The translations under genes were made by a program, and so were the position numbers. From assembly GCA_951394405.1 (NCBI GenBank), contig OX596334.1, positions 930,001 through 994,000 of the forward strand: a DNA stretch of 64,000 nucleotides, read 5' to 3'. This DNA comes from Coprinellus micaceus. Taxonomy: Eukaryota; Basidiomycota; Agaricomycetes; Agaricales; Psathyrellaceae. Positions 44,969 to 56,183 of the stretch are shown in pieces. Position 1 is the first letter of the stretch. Every line of letters begins with the position of its first letter. Under the pieces are notes generated by a model. The model saw nothing but the letters and a program-made list of their open reading frames with translations. It made no database searches and was not told the origin of the DNA.

Positions 44969-45341
44969 CTGGGTAGGAGGCGTAGGTTTCCTAGCGATCT
45001 GTGGGGCCCCTATAGTATTCACACATGACCGTGCATAACTACATACCGCTCAGAAGTGGATGTCAGACTTGAAATTCTTCAAAGAAACTTTGGGTTAAAG
45101 AGAGAAAACGAAGAGCGTCGGAAATGAAAAACATACATTTTAAGTTCATCTTGGAAGAGAACATAGGGCCGGCCAACGACGGTCGCCGGCTGGATCAATA
45201 GGTTCCTGTTTTTGGGGTCATGGGACCAATAGCGCGACAGGAACTACCTCCTGCATCGAGTTTTTAGCTTTTGAACTAACCTGAGTTGGTTCGTCTATCA
45301 AATAAATGAGATATAGGGTGAGCCGGGAGACACCTGCATGT

Positions 45342-45349
45342 ATAAAAGC
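45342..45349 (+). promoter_or_regulatory. TATA box for the 45405 gene
   Basis: TATAAAAG lies 56 bp before ATG 45405. The two divergent genes share the 492-bp interval 44913-45404. Confidence 0.5.
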
Positions 45350-45404
45350 GGCGCTCACCTGGGCCAAAGTTCCACCAATCCAGCACTCCGAATTCAGAAA
45401 CATA

Positions 45405-46250
45405 ATGTCGTCTGCACCCCCTCTCGCAAACCCAGGCCCATTCATCGACACTATCAACAGTCTCTCCAAGGAGTCCATCTCCATCGACGAAACCGTTGGC
45501 GGTATCAAGCGGCAGGCGGAGGGCCTTGTGAACAGCTACTACAGCCGTTTCCAAATCGTTTCAGATCTCAAGGCAGTCACTGGGTCATTCAATACTGTAG
45601 GTGGCGTCTGTTCACCTGCATGAGATCAAGATGCTCACCGGTTTTAACCCGCAGCGATGGTTGGAGGTGCTGCTCCGATCCCGGGACGCCGCCTCTGCTA
45701 TCGGTGGCTGGTATAGGCGTCAGTCGTAGTTTCTTCTGGGAAAATAGATGCGGAAAACTAATGTTCGACCTTTCAGGATACGACCAGGTTTTCTTGTCCC
45801 TGGTGTCAGACATCGAGACTGAGCAGGACCGTCAGGACGTAGTGACCGAGTTCAAATCCTTCCTAACTGTGCGTCAGCCCCTTTTTACAAGTGTCACTGT
45901 TGACGGCCCTGCAGGAAGGCTACCCATCCAACCGATTCGACCTGAACAGCATTGCTGGTCTCAAGGACGAGTTCAAAAAGATCGAGGCATTGGTGGGTCC
46001 CTCGCGCGCTTTTGAAGATGTTTTCTGACGAAGTGTGTAGCTCCCCGAAGAGAGCAACAGGGTGATTCGGGTACTCGAGGGTGCCACAGGTCCGAACTGG
46101 AAGGACGTTGTCAAGGTTAGCATGGCTTGTTGAGTCGAACGGTTCAAGGGATTGACATCCTTTCAGAGATTGCAGGAAGACCTCCTCCCTGTGCAGGATG
46201 GGTGCCAGCAGATTGAGAGAGCCTTCATCGCGTATGCGTCTAACTTGTAG
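45405..46250 (+). CDS. Short paralogue of the helical-bundle family, lacking the hydrophobic hairpin
   Basis: Six exons (45405-45596, 45655-45703, 45777-45868, 45915-45992, 46041-46115, 46167-46250) close exactly to 189 residues. Shared landmarks with its neighbours: RWLEVLLRSRDAASA in exon 2 and YDQVFLSLVSDIETEQDRQD in exon 3, at corresponding exon positions. After that it has only LKDEFKKIEAL and a short C-terminal helix, so the hydrophobic hairpin and distal helices are missing. The exon 2 donor (GTGGCT) is weak but is the one that keeps frame. It is divergent from paralogue 1. It could be a soluble partner or regulator of the hairpin-bearing forms; this is inferred. Confidence 0.65.
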
Positions 46251-46369
46251 TTGGACTAGATGTAGTTCGTTCCGTAGTTTGTGCTCGATCCTTTGACTCG
46301 TGAGCATATAGTATCTGTGAACGTATGAATTCGAGCCGCGTGGTATATTAAGTGGAAAACATACTGGGG

Positions 46370-46854
46370 TCATAGCTTAGCTGCTAGCAACCCTGACAAA
46401 CCTTCCCATGTGCCCGTCGCCGTTGGGGTACTCCCCCTCGATTCACTGGCAACGAAGACATGTGCATACCCTCTCACCGCAGCATGCTGGTCTTCACCTT
46501 TGCGGAATACGTCAACTTCATATGTGACGGAGCCGGTTCCGAGCTTGTTGAACCGAAGTCCGAGGTCCAGTACCTCTGGAAAGCCAACCGACGCGAAAGA
46601 CTGCAACCTTGTTGAGCTTATTGAGCTAGCAGAAGAGAAATAGCCGCTTACCTGACAGTAGGATGAGGTACGTGTTCACGACAGGGCCGAACAAATGGTA
46701 GTAGATTGGGTTGTTCATCTGTGAATACTGGTCGTTGTCGCTCCTGTTGAGCTGTCAGACAGACAAAATGAGACCGAAGGGCATACCACCGCGTTGTATA
46801 CCCAGGAAAATACCCATAGTCATGCCGATTCCGTCTCTTGAGGTCCCCAACCAT
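46370..46854 (-). CDS. Hot-dog fold thioesterase-like protein, possibly internally deleted
   Basis: Exons 46790-46854, 46652-46743 and about 46370-46607. The second carries SDNDQYSQMNNPIYYHLF, the conserved 4HBT-type motif of acyl-CoA thioesterases (Asp and Asn-Asn-Tyr region). The third carries FPEVLDLGLRFNKLGTGSVT and the following beta-strands. The join between exons 2 and 3 does not keep frame with the strong donor GTAAGC and acceptor AACAAG; a weak donor GTCAGG would. The central strand expected between the two motifs also appears short or absent. So the gene is either spliced unusually or broken. Role if intact: hydrolysis of acyl-CoA or similar thioesters in cytosol or mitochondrion. 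Confidence 0.55.
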
Positions 46855-47233
46855 GGTGGTCAAGAGCACATTGGCCCCAATGTTACTGGTGGTTGTTGGG
46901 CTGGATACATAGGGGCTGTTGATGGCGTAAGGTTAGGGTTCGTCACGCGCGCAATCTCCCGACGCATCATGGAGCCTAATCGCGATTACGACCCACGGGC
47001 AAGGGATACGTTATGCCTGAACCCCGAAATTTGATATCCCTCGCGATGCTCGTTGCATGCACTACTCGGGAGGGTTGCTGCAGACATTAGGCGCCTGCGT
47101 TCTGTGATCAATACATCGGTGATATGAGGTGCTGTCCCCTGGTTTCTCGGATCAACCTCTCTTTTTCCTCTGCCGCCACCTTGTCTAATCCCATATACCA
47201 GCCATCCCAGGTGTCAGGGCCAATTCCCCGTCA
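46855..47233. other. Intergenic DNA
   Basis: Upstream of the minus-strand thioesterase-like gene. No further gene seen. Confidence 0.3.
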
Positions 47234-48030
47234 ATGCTTGGACAGGTGACGCGACGTCGTCGCAACCCTCTTCTTCTCCCAACTTCCAACTTCCCAGTAT
47301 ACGTCTGGAGTATGGGAGCACCCACCAGATCTCTAGGGCACTGGGAGCTTCAAGGATTTGGAGGTATGCCTCGTTACCAACGAGGTCGAAGATCGAAGGC
47401 CAGGAAGGATCCGTTTCAACGGGTCCCCCCTCTGGTCCTCGAGACGCCCGATTCGTCTCAGTCGGCGACTCTGTTGGGAGATGAAGAGGAAGAAGAGGAG
47501 GGAGGGTTCGTAAGGAAGCCTCAGCGCAATGCGGCCGAGCTTGGAAGGCGTCCCACCATCTACGTTCCACCCGAGATCGCAAGCCCTGAGCTCATCCGTC
47601 CGATGCCAGGTGAAAACTACCTCACATGCGACCCCATACCCCATCCGCACCCAGCGCATCCTTCAAGTCTTACAAACGCCGGTTCAAATCATTTGTTGAC
47701 CACCTCGACTCGCTGAAATGGGTGGAGAAGGAGCGTTGCACCGCTGACTACTACCCCGGGACGGGCTCACGTACCGCACGACATCTTCAGCACCGGCCCA
47801 TGATTAGCATGTGCGGGATTACTGTAACTACGGCGGAAGTTCTGGGGAGTTCTACGAGGGTAGCTCGGTTGATGGGGACTCGGTTCGGTCTGTCCAGCAA
47901 ACTCGTCCTGGTCAAGCGGTCCGACCTGGACCTTCTCGATGAATTCGACGGACCAAAGTACGGTCCAGCTATGCACAAGCTGAACCGTGTTACGCCTCCC
48001 ATTCCCCAAATACGCAACTGGTCCAGGTAG
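47234..48030 (+). CDS. Hypothetical basic protein, structure uncertain
   Basis: Two overlapping open frames (47234-47716 and 47626-48030) could be exons of one gene: an Arg-rich segment (GMPRYQRGRRSKARKDPF), an acidic run (LGDEEEEEEGG), YVPPEIASPELIRPMPGENY, then in the other frame YKRRFKSFVDHLDSLKWVEK. A possible intron lies near 47609-47651, but I could not close the frame with canonical sites. No family recognised. It may be a decayed gene. Confidence 0.3.
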
Positions 48031-49268
48031 ATTTGACTCGCGAATTCCCGGAAGCATGGCCCAGGAGGCGAACTGCTGCTAAAGGATATCCTGGTGTAGA
48101 TATCCCTTATGCAGACCTCCCTGTAAGGAGTCGGTAATACGCGATTGGGTTCCGGGGATTTCACGAAGAGGGTACCTACCTCTGGGAGAAGTTCATCTTA
48201 TCGGATGTGGTCTGCTCCGTCTTGGTAGTGCGAGGCTTCTACGTCCCCACTCTCTCCCGCATTGAGTTGAGAGTCAGTGGCAAGCTTTTTGTCATACATT
48301 CCGACACACGCTCCTTCGAGATGTTTGGGGCCTTTCGGAAGGCAAGGGAATGGGGGTGGGAGATCGCTCATTGTGTCGGAGGTGCCTTGCGCCGGATGCC
48401 GTGACATCAGAACCTGCGAAGGCGATAGCTTCCTCAGAGCCAAGCCGCAAGCCGGTGAAGTACCTTCACACGAAACACGAACGCTCCTCGCACTCTCTGT
48501 AAGCCTCACTGTTCTTTTATTATCTCCAAACACCTCCGAGATGAGGCAAGTCCACTTTCCGCTTTCAGTATGCTCATTCCATAAGGCCCTCGTCACACCA
48601 AGGAAATTGTATGAACTGAACTCATGAGTGTCTTTAGCCTCTATTCACGGTGTCAGCTAACATTCGTACCCCAGAACTATGTTGACAGTGTGATGTTCTT
48701 TTTTCCCTATGACTGCTATCTTCGTCATACCTTTGGGGAGGCGATTCCCTCTTATGTCTTTGCGTCATCCTCAGGTGAGCATAGGCTCGTGTCATCTTCC
48801 GAAGTGTGTGTCTACTAACTTTTTAACTTGTTCACGGGATGGTCTTCGTTCACCTTATCTGACAGTGTCATGTTCGTTCAGTATCTCTTCCATTGTGGTG
48901 GTGTATGTGACCCAGCCCATCTCGTCGGTTCTGCACTATGTAGCTTGCGCTTGCCGCAAGCTACAATACACAATATTGCAAAGTTAAAAAGGATCTTCTC
49001 GGAACAGCAGAAGATGAAGGACGAGTAAGTTGCTCACCTTGACCGCTTCTTTACCTGTGTAATCCAATTCGAAAGCAGGAGCCAGTCTTTTTCTGTGGAA
49101 AGGCAAGGTAGACTCCAACGCCTACCAGCTGGAAAGGTTTCGCCACCGAACCCCTATCGCACCTGACGAGCTTCGAAGGCCTCTTTTAAAGGCAGGGAAA
49201 ATTCTCCAAACCATTCAGCAACCTCACTCGAGAGTCTTTTCACCGAGCAAAAGAACGGACCAACAGCA
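48031..49268. other. Intergenic DNA with degraded coding traces
   Basis: A frame at about 48207-48404 (RIELRVSGKLFVIHSDTRSF) looks weakly coding but is isolated. The rest shows nothing I can name. A TATA-like TTTTAAA lies near 49190 before the 49269 gene. Confidence 0.3.
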
Positions 49269-50925
49269 ATGTCTACCGGCTCTGCTCTTACCTACGAAGA
49301 CGTCCAGGCGATCCTAGCTCAATGGAAGGCCAGAGGAACCACACCAGAGGAGCAAGACGAGTTCCTCGAAAACGCCACGCGCGACCTCCAGGACCCCGAG
49401 AAGGCCAAAGCTTACCAGGCTAACATCGAGCAGGTTGGTGTCTGGGCGAACGAAGTCGACGCGGCATTCGACCGTGTCGCGAGGAGTTTGGAGGATATGG
49501 TCCGGAGACACGGGAGTAAGTTCCCGGAGCTTGCGAGCTTCGGGGATGATTGGAAGGGATATAATGCTGTAGGCTTTTTCGCGTCTGGTTTGGGGGGTTA
49601 TGACGCTGATGCAGCGCTGATGTTTTGATTTATAGCGATGGGCCTCGCACCTTTCCCTGAGTCGCGATGTTGCGTCTGCGGATGTCACGATTCTCAAACG
49701 TAGGCTTTCATTTCGTTGTCCTTTGGCATGATGGGTGACTTACGTTTGCGGCTCCAGGTTTCGACCAGGTCTTCCTCGACATGGTTGAGAGCATTGTCAC
49801 GGATCAAGATCGCGAGGATGCGATCATCGAACTTCAGTCACTCATCGTAAGTTTATCCACTCTGATATGTTGGGCGACTGCCAGGCTGATTATAATCTCG
49901 CAGGATGAGGACCACAGCGACTCGGACAGGATGGGGAAGGGCTTCTATGCCCTTCAGACAGACATCCAGGACTACCTTGCTCGTTTCGACAAGTATGTTG
50001 AGGACAAGGGCGAAGAACTCAAGCAGCGAGCCAAAGAGCTTCGGGCGACCATCAACGGACTGCAGAGCACCATCTCCGAGTAAGTGCCCCCAGGTCATTT
50101 GATGGAGTGCACAGGCACTGACACATACGTTGCCTCGGTATCCAGTTTGAACTGGGAGGTGAGCCCTTAACTCCGAGTCTGTCTTACCCCATGATTAGTA
50201 TATGTGATTGACGCGTGCTTGCTTAGATCGCTGCGGCTTATATCGCTTTGCTCGGTGCTGCCATTGGTGCTACGACCATTCTCGGGGTTAGTGCCGCATG
50301 TTCCTTACCCGGGCGTGACATTCATTAATTCGTTTTGCTGATCTGAATGGAACAGCTACTCGGAGTCGTCGCCGCTGAGGCCACGCTCATCCTCCTCATC
50401 GCTCGCCGCCTCGATACTGAGTTGAAGTTGCAGCAGGCACAGAGCGACTTGGCCAAGGTCAACGCGACGCAAGCGGCCTTGGCGTACATCGAGACCGAAT
50501 TCGCTGGGCTGAAGCCCGATATCATCCTCATCTGCCAGAAGCTGGGTCTCTTTGGAGACATTTGGCAGAACGTAAGTCTTCCTCGGTCGATCCAGCTGGG
50601 TGTACAGCATGTTCGAAGCAAAGGTGAAGATGCTGACGGGGACCGTAATGAACAATAGATCCGGAGCGACTCCATCCGCTTCCAAGCGCAACTCAAGAAG
50701 GGGATGGATGCTGTCAACAACGAGGTGAGTTGAATTGACCCTTTGCATCGAGGCCTGACAGACGTCAGCATGCCGGTGGTATGACAACATTATCTGACAT
50801 ACGCGTTGCAGAGGTTCAAACTGGAGGTCAGGCTTGCGCGTGCGATGTGCAAGCCGATGGAGGCTGGGCTGGAGAGGTACGCGTCCGTTCTGGAGAACCG
50901 GCCTTCAAGGGAGTCAAAGGCCTGA
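49269..50925 (+). CDS. Helical-bundle protein with central hydrophobic hairpin, paralogue 2
   Basis: Nine exons (49269-49568, 49636-49699, 49758-49846, 49904-50079, 50146-50158, 50227-50286, 50356-50571, 50659-50724, 50812-50925) close exactly to 365 residues. Layout: N-terminal helices with VGVWANEVDAAFDRVARSL; SLSRDVASADVTILKRFDQV; an amphipathic long helix (about 151-210); a hydrophobic stretch at about 215-253 split across two exons (YIALLGAAIGATTILG, then LLGVVAAEATLILLIARRL); then helices with ALAYIETEFAGLKPDIILIC and a basic C-terminus. One hydrophobic hairpin within long helices is the plan of ClyA/HBL/Xax-type alpha-helical pore-formers, but equally of some membrane-anchored coiled-coil proteins. 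Homology to 43372-44912 is clear exon by exon. No secretion signal is visible. Confidence 0.75.
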
Positions 50926-50939
50926 GACGCCACGGTTTC

Positions 50940-53200
50940 CGAGTCAATGACGGCCCACAAACCAGGTTGCAGACGCCGGGTCGGAATGTGTGAAAGTAAA
51001 GGAATCCAAGTTCGGACCCTGAAGCCGGCCCAATCTTGGTCGTCGGTGCTTTCTGAAAGGCATAAAATGAGGTAGAAAATTAAGTAGAAAAGTGAATGAA
51101 GCCCCGATGATAGACCTGAATGAAGTCGCATGAAGGACGAACGGAGTAAATATAGACTATAACGAGATACGAAGGGTCTTGTGAAGGGGCCAAATGGAAG
51201 TTTTGTGTCTAGGCAAAAGAGATAAGGAAGAATCCAGAGAATGACGAAAGGTGGAAAAGATAACGTACTCTGCACGGAGGTTACATCCCCATCGACACGG
51301 TCTCTCTGGCTCTCCCCGCACCGCAGACTCGCATGGGAGGGGATGGATGGGGGGTAGAGGTGGGTGCGTTCAGGTGACTTTTCCTTGAGTCGATGGAGTT
51401 ACCCGCCACTTGCGAAAGGCGTAGCAGAGAGACGTTGGCGGCGTCGTGTGGTTGTCGATCACGGAGGTGGGAGGTAGACCTCGGGAGTGGAACTTGTCGT
51501 GTTCAGAGCTCTGTGAGAAGGGAAATCAGAGAGTGGATAAGATAAATAGCACGATGTGTCGTAAACGAGCGGGGGAATCGAATGAAGGAAGTGAGCTGGA
51601 GCATTGTAGAGGAGTGTGAAGTAGAAAGATGAATGCGCGGGGAGGGACGGTTGGACGACAAGGGGCCGGAAGGCAGTAACAACGCACCTTGAGCTTTCCT
51701 GTGTTCGGTCCCGCCCAGCCCGAGTTCCCAGCTCTCCACGACCGAGGTATGAAAGGTACTCCCATGGCGATACCCCGGCTTGCTACCCTTTCTTCGTCTT
51801 GGTGTTGAAGCGGGCGTAGGCATCGTACGCCGAGAACGGAAGCGCAGCAATTGGCATCCGCTGTCAAACATCGAAGGGGTCGAATCAACACATCTCTTTA
51901 GTGAAGTGGAGAGGGCCAGCAGAGCCGGGATGACGGAATGAGTTTGGCGAGGAGCTACACCTAGGGCGTGTCAACGAAGCGTTGGGCTATGCTCGAGTGG
52001 TCGTTAAGGTATGTCGCATTGGTCGGGGATCGACCCCATTCCGGAATGAGATAGACCCAGAGGCCTTGATGATCGAGGAGGGGAGGGGCCGACGTTCCTT
52101 TGGGATATGCTCAAGGATAATGAATGAGCCGCGGAACGACAGTCACTCTCCTCTCAGGGAGGGCGAAGACCCGAGGATCAATGCTGGAGAGAGATGTCGT
52201 AATCGTCATCCAGATACAACGTGCAACGAGGTGGGGATGGGCGAAAGGAGGATTGTGGTCAAGGAGCGAAAGCCCCGACCTCGACGCGCTTCGAACGTTG
52301 GCCGCTATCGGCGTCGGCCCGATCCTGTGGCTGTGGCTTCGGCCTTTGCAAAGGGAGAGGGCTGACTCGAAACCTTTCTCTTTCCCTGGCGTACCTCCAT
52401 GTCCCCTCTCAAGCCATCTCCCCGAGGCTCAGAATAGCGATATCTCAACGGGTTTGTGCGGGGCGGGGCGCCTATCACCCGGCGCTTAAAAGCCTGGGAC
52501 GACGTCACCGTGACGTGCATGCTACTTTATTTACGGCAACATGGCTCTGACGGCCTCGCCTCCCACTCGACCCCTCCCGCAAATTTTCTTCGCCCCCAGA
52601 CCACCATGCCATATCGTCCTCCTAACCATCGACCTGGATCTTATCCACCATCCCCGTCCCACTAATCCTTCATTCCCTGCATGCACTCGACATATCCACT
52701 GGTGCCCCGCCCACGTCCACAGAACCAAGATATACAGCATTGACTGATCACCTGGCTTTATCCACATGCCCACACGTCCATCTACACCGAGCTCGTTCAT
52801 ATCCCTCCTCCGCTCCCTACTACGCCCTGTAACGGAGCGCGCCAATATCCACCCACCGTCGTCCACCTCGAGAAACGTCTCCAAGACCGGATATGAAAGT
52901 ATACCCTGGGGATGCAAACTTCCTTGACGAACGCCGTACCGCTGGTTATCTCTGGCAAGGTGTCGTCCATGGGGAGCGCAACGGGGCAAGCGTCACCAAT
53001 AGGGAGGTTACTCCGGATGCTACGGCGCCATGGCGTGTGGTTCCCTCCTCAATTCGACGTGAGCGAGGTCGCCTTAACGAGCCTTTGTGATATCGAATGC
53101 CCTTCGCTGAATGCGCGACCCGCCCTTGTCTCCCTATTGACCGAGACGCTCGGTCGGACCGTCCAACGCTCTCGCACCGGAAGGTGTACCTCCCCGGTGC
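50940..53200. repeat. Dispersed long repeat, copy B
   Basis: Begins right after the stop of the preceding gene and matches copy A in order (see 37330-43120). It also shares with copy C a CCTGTGGCTGTG word and a CGGGCGCTT / CCCGGCGCTT block at about 52,330-52,530. No coding sequence is recognised. Confidence 0.5.
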
Positions 53201-53412
53201 TAAGGGTGGAGAGATAGGTGTTTGAGGCTGTATTGGGTGTGAAAAGGGGTTGTATTTAACGAAGGCGTACGAAAGACCGAAAGAATGATGCCTCAACTAC
53301 CCACTACCACAACCCAGAGCCATATCATCTCCACCTCCACCACCCCCACTCGAACTTACTCTCTCCCCCTTCCGCCGCTCGGGCGGGGACCCCCTTTGAC
53401 GTTATTCTCTCT

Positions 53413-54160
53413 GTGGAGGCGCCGGCGGATGCAGTGTGGGTAAGCGAATGTCGTCCAGAGCGGCGCCTGCGTCGGGTGAGCATGGCGGTTTCAAAGGGGA
53501 AGATGCGGAGAGAGAGAGAGGCGGCTATGGCACACAACGAACACGAAGGGGAGCTGGGCCATCCCTTGCTACTTCGAAAGGGCAAGCCTAGGAGGGCCAG
53601 CCAACGCTTTCGCTCAGCGGAGTCACAGCAGGCCATGCAGCCGGTGACGAGCTGGTCGGATACTGGGGAAGTACGACGAGATTACCATCACCGAGGCCCC
53701 ATCCAGGGCCCGAGCATAGAAGCAGGGTTCGGTGAAAGACCAATCAAATCCAAGGCCGATCCTACGACGTAGAGGGTCCCTAGTTCTCTAGAGAAGGGGT
53801 TGCGGTTTGCTAGAGGGGTGCTCATTGCGTCAATTATCTCGGGCAGCGCGATCAAGGACAACTTTACGCGCTTTTTGTCCCACCAAGTTCACGAGATCAC
53901 GGTGGGCTTGCACTTCAAGGAAGGGGACCATACGTCCTGCATCAAAGCTCCTCAGTATGAGGTCAATGCCGTCGGAGCGGTCATCCAGGCGCTGATGCGA
54001 AGAGGATCCTGGAGACCTGAAAGTGGTTCACATGTACTTAACCGGAATCAGGGTGCTCCCACATATCCGAGGTGCGACGACCAAATTGTTCGACGCGATT
54101 ATATGGACAGGATTCAACGATATGTCAACCAAAGAGGCCTTCTGGTCGTAAGTTGCGAAA
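53413..54160 (+). pseudogene. Unidentified frame interrupted by TAG
   Basis: The same reading frame is open from 53413 to a TAG at 53770 and again to a GTAAGT donor at about 54149. The second part (VHEITVGLHFKEGDHTSCIK, DQIVRRDYMDRIQRYVNQRG) looks coding. No family is recognised. It converges on, and nearly touches, the secreted-protein gene at 54175. It may be a broken gene or chance. Confidence 0.3.
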
Positions 54161-54174
54161 GCAGTCATACGGGC

Positions 54175-55393
54175 CTAGTGCTGCTTCGCCTTCACCTGGA
54201 TATGATCGTTGTAACCAGGATCACTGGGTTTCCGTGAGCTGTCATGGGACACGACGCCCATAAACTTTGTGCGACCTATCGTCGAACGTGAGTCTCCAAA
54301 GCATGTCCAAAACCTCGATAAACTGACCGTTAGGCTTCGACTGTGTAATAGCACGCATGGTTCCGACATCGCCCCCTCCTTGGTACCCTCCCTTCTTGTT
54401 GTTGACTGGGAACTCGTGTCCTGGTCCCTTCATATTTCCAATAGGCTTCGCCTTCTTGTGGCGAGGCCCCTGTTCGTAGTTCTTGAAGACCTTTGGGGCA
54501 GGCTCGGAGGAGATGAGCTCAATGTCAAGTGACAGTCAGAGAAGAATAGTAACTCACTTTGTTACCCACATTCCCACTGAAGTGGTGTGAGTTGAAGACA
54601 GCCGTTCGGACGTTCTTGCCACTGACGCTGCCTAGGACACGACCACGGTAGGTAAGGTAAACGTTCATTATGAGAAGAAACCGCACTTACCAGCCTTTGT
54701 ATCAAAGGTCGTCTTCCGATTGGGGAGGTTGGTCGTTTTACCGTACTTCTTCTTCGCATCGGCAAAATTAGCTCGACCTGCAGCCTTCCTATCCCGCTGC
54801 CTCTGGTTGGCCGCGGCCTGCCTAGCCTGCGACTTCGCACTCTTCGGGTCGCCCTTCTTCATGGCCGGCTTGGGCGTCTTGGGTTGCTTGGGGAGACGAG
54901 AACCGGCTTTACCATGAGGAATTTTACGACCAGCGGCGCGATAACCGGGCTGGTTGGGTGGCTGGTTCTTGGCTGAACGGGGCTTGCCGTACTTTCGCTC
55001 GGTCTTTGCCTTCTCTTGCAGATCCTTCTTCTTCACCGCGTTGTTGGCTTGGTTAGCCTTGACTTTATTCCGGACACCGTCCTTCCGCGCGTTCTGCTTG
55101 TTCTTAGTAAGCTTTGGCTTTGGCTGCTTGACGCGGTAGGGGTTTCCATTCGCCCGAGCTTCGAGGTAGGTGTCGAGGTGGTCAGTGAGAGAACGGAGTT
55201 CATAGTCGGTGAGAGAGCGGAGGTCGCATTCGTTGTTGATACCGAAGCTGTTGTCGCGACTGCTGAGCTCTTTGTTATAATCGGCGTAGCGGGACACGAG
55301 CTCGTCGGTGTCGAGATGTCCGACCCAGGCAAGAGTACTTGCAACTGATGCCAGCAGGGGGAGGGCAGAGGCGATAATCCTGTGGAATCGCAT
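54175..55393 (-). CDS. Secreted Lys-rich protein with a conserved C-terminal domain
   Basis: Four exons (54691-55393, 54558-54631, 54328-54469, 54175-54275) close exactly to 339 residues with GT-AG introns. The N-terminus is a clear signal peptide (MRFHRIIASALPLLASVAST). Next comes a short Asp/Leu-rich segment (TDELVSRYADYNKELSSRDN), then a very basic, Lys/Asn/Gln-rich low-complexity region (about 85-230), then a conserved-looking C-terminal region: SGKNVRTAVFNSHHFSGN, GHEFPVNNKKGGYQG, MRAITQ, and VVSHDSSRKPSDPGYNDH. The C-terminal His/Asp/Asn pattern suggests a small enzyme or binding domain; similar secreted proteins occur in Agaricomycetes (from memory) without an established function. A TATA-like box (minus strand) sits at about 55562-55570. 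Confidence 0.7.
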
Positions 55394-56183
55394 CTAGATG
55401 GGATAATTGTCGTGTTGTGAGTACAGAGCAGCTCCATATGGCGTATGAAATGAGCGCTTGGCTGACCTTTCAGTAGAGAACGAAAGCCTGCTCCCGAGGG
55501 TCTACTACTGTCTGTGAAAGGAGTGTATGGGGATCTATGAAGCCCCCTCTGTTTGTACGCACCTTATATACTCTGTCCGACTCTACACACCTTGCGATAC
55601 ATCAAACGGACAGTGGCCGTCACTCCCCGAGAGCGCGCTGATCTCATGATTTTCGAAAAGCATCGCTTTGATATGTCGCCCTACGATCATTGAAATGCTT
55701 GTTGAATGCCAACCCTATCGCCGTCGTGGGGTGGGTTCTAAGTAACGGAACAAATGCGGGGGTGGTGGATGCTCGCAGAGCTTCCTTACACAATCCACAA
55801 AGGTCTCGGAGCAAACAATGGGTTCACCTTCACACATTGAGGTTGCTTGTTGCTTGGACCCGGACTTCTCCCTCTCATCAACTCCCTGACAGGTAGGCGG
55901 TGCTGGGCGCCTGATAGTTATCGTAAAATGTGATATACGGATTCGACACTGCATGTGTACCGATGCGCGTCTCTGGGCATCGAGTGTTTCACTTGCATGT
56001 CAATCATTAATCCGGGGACAACGCAGTCTGACAAGCCACCTCCGTTCGAGGTCGGGTGCGAGAATGATCAAAATCGAGGCGGCGATGCTCTCTCTAGGTC
56101 ACGAGCGCCGAGGGTAGCCCCTGGTTGTGCATTAGAACTGAATACATGGCGTCGGAATGAGAACGGTACAGTGACAGAAGGCC
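55394..56183. other. Intergenic DNA with promoter of the secreted-protein gene
   Basis: Contains the TATA-like word near 55565 for the minus-strand gene. The short frames in the remainder are not convincing. Confidence 0.35.
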
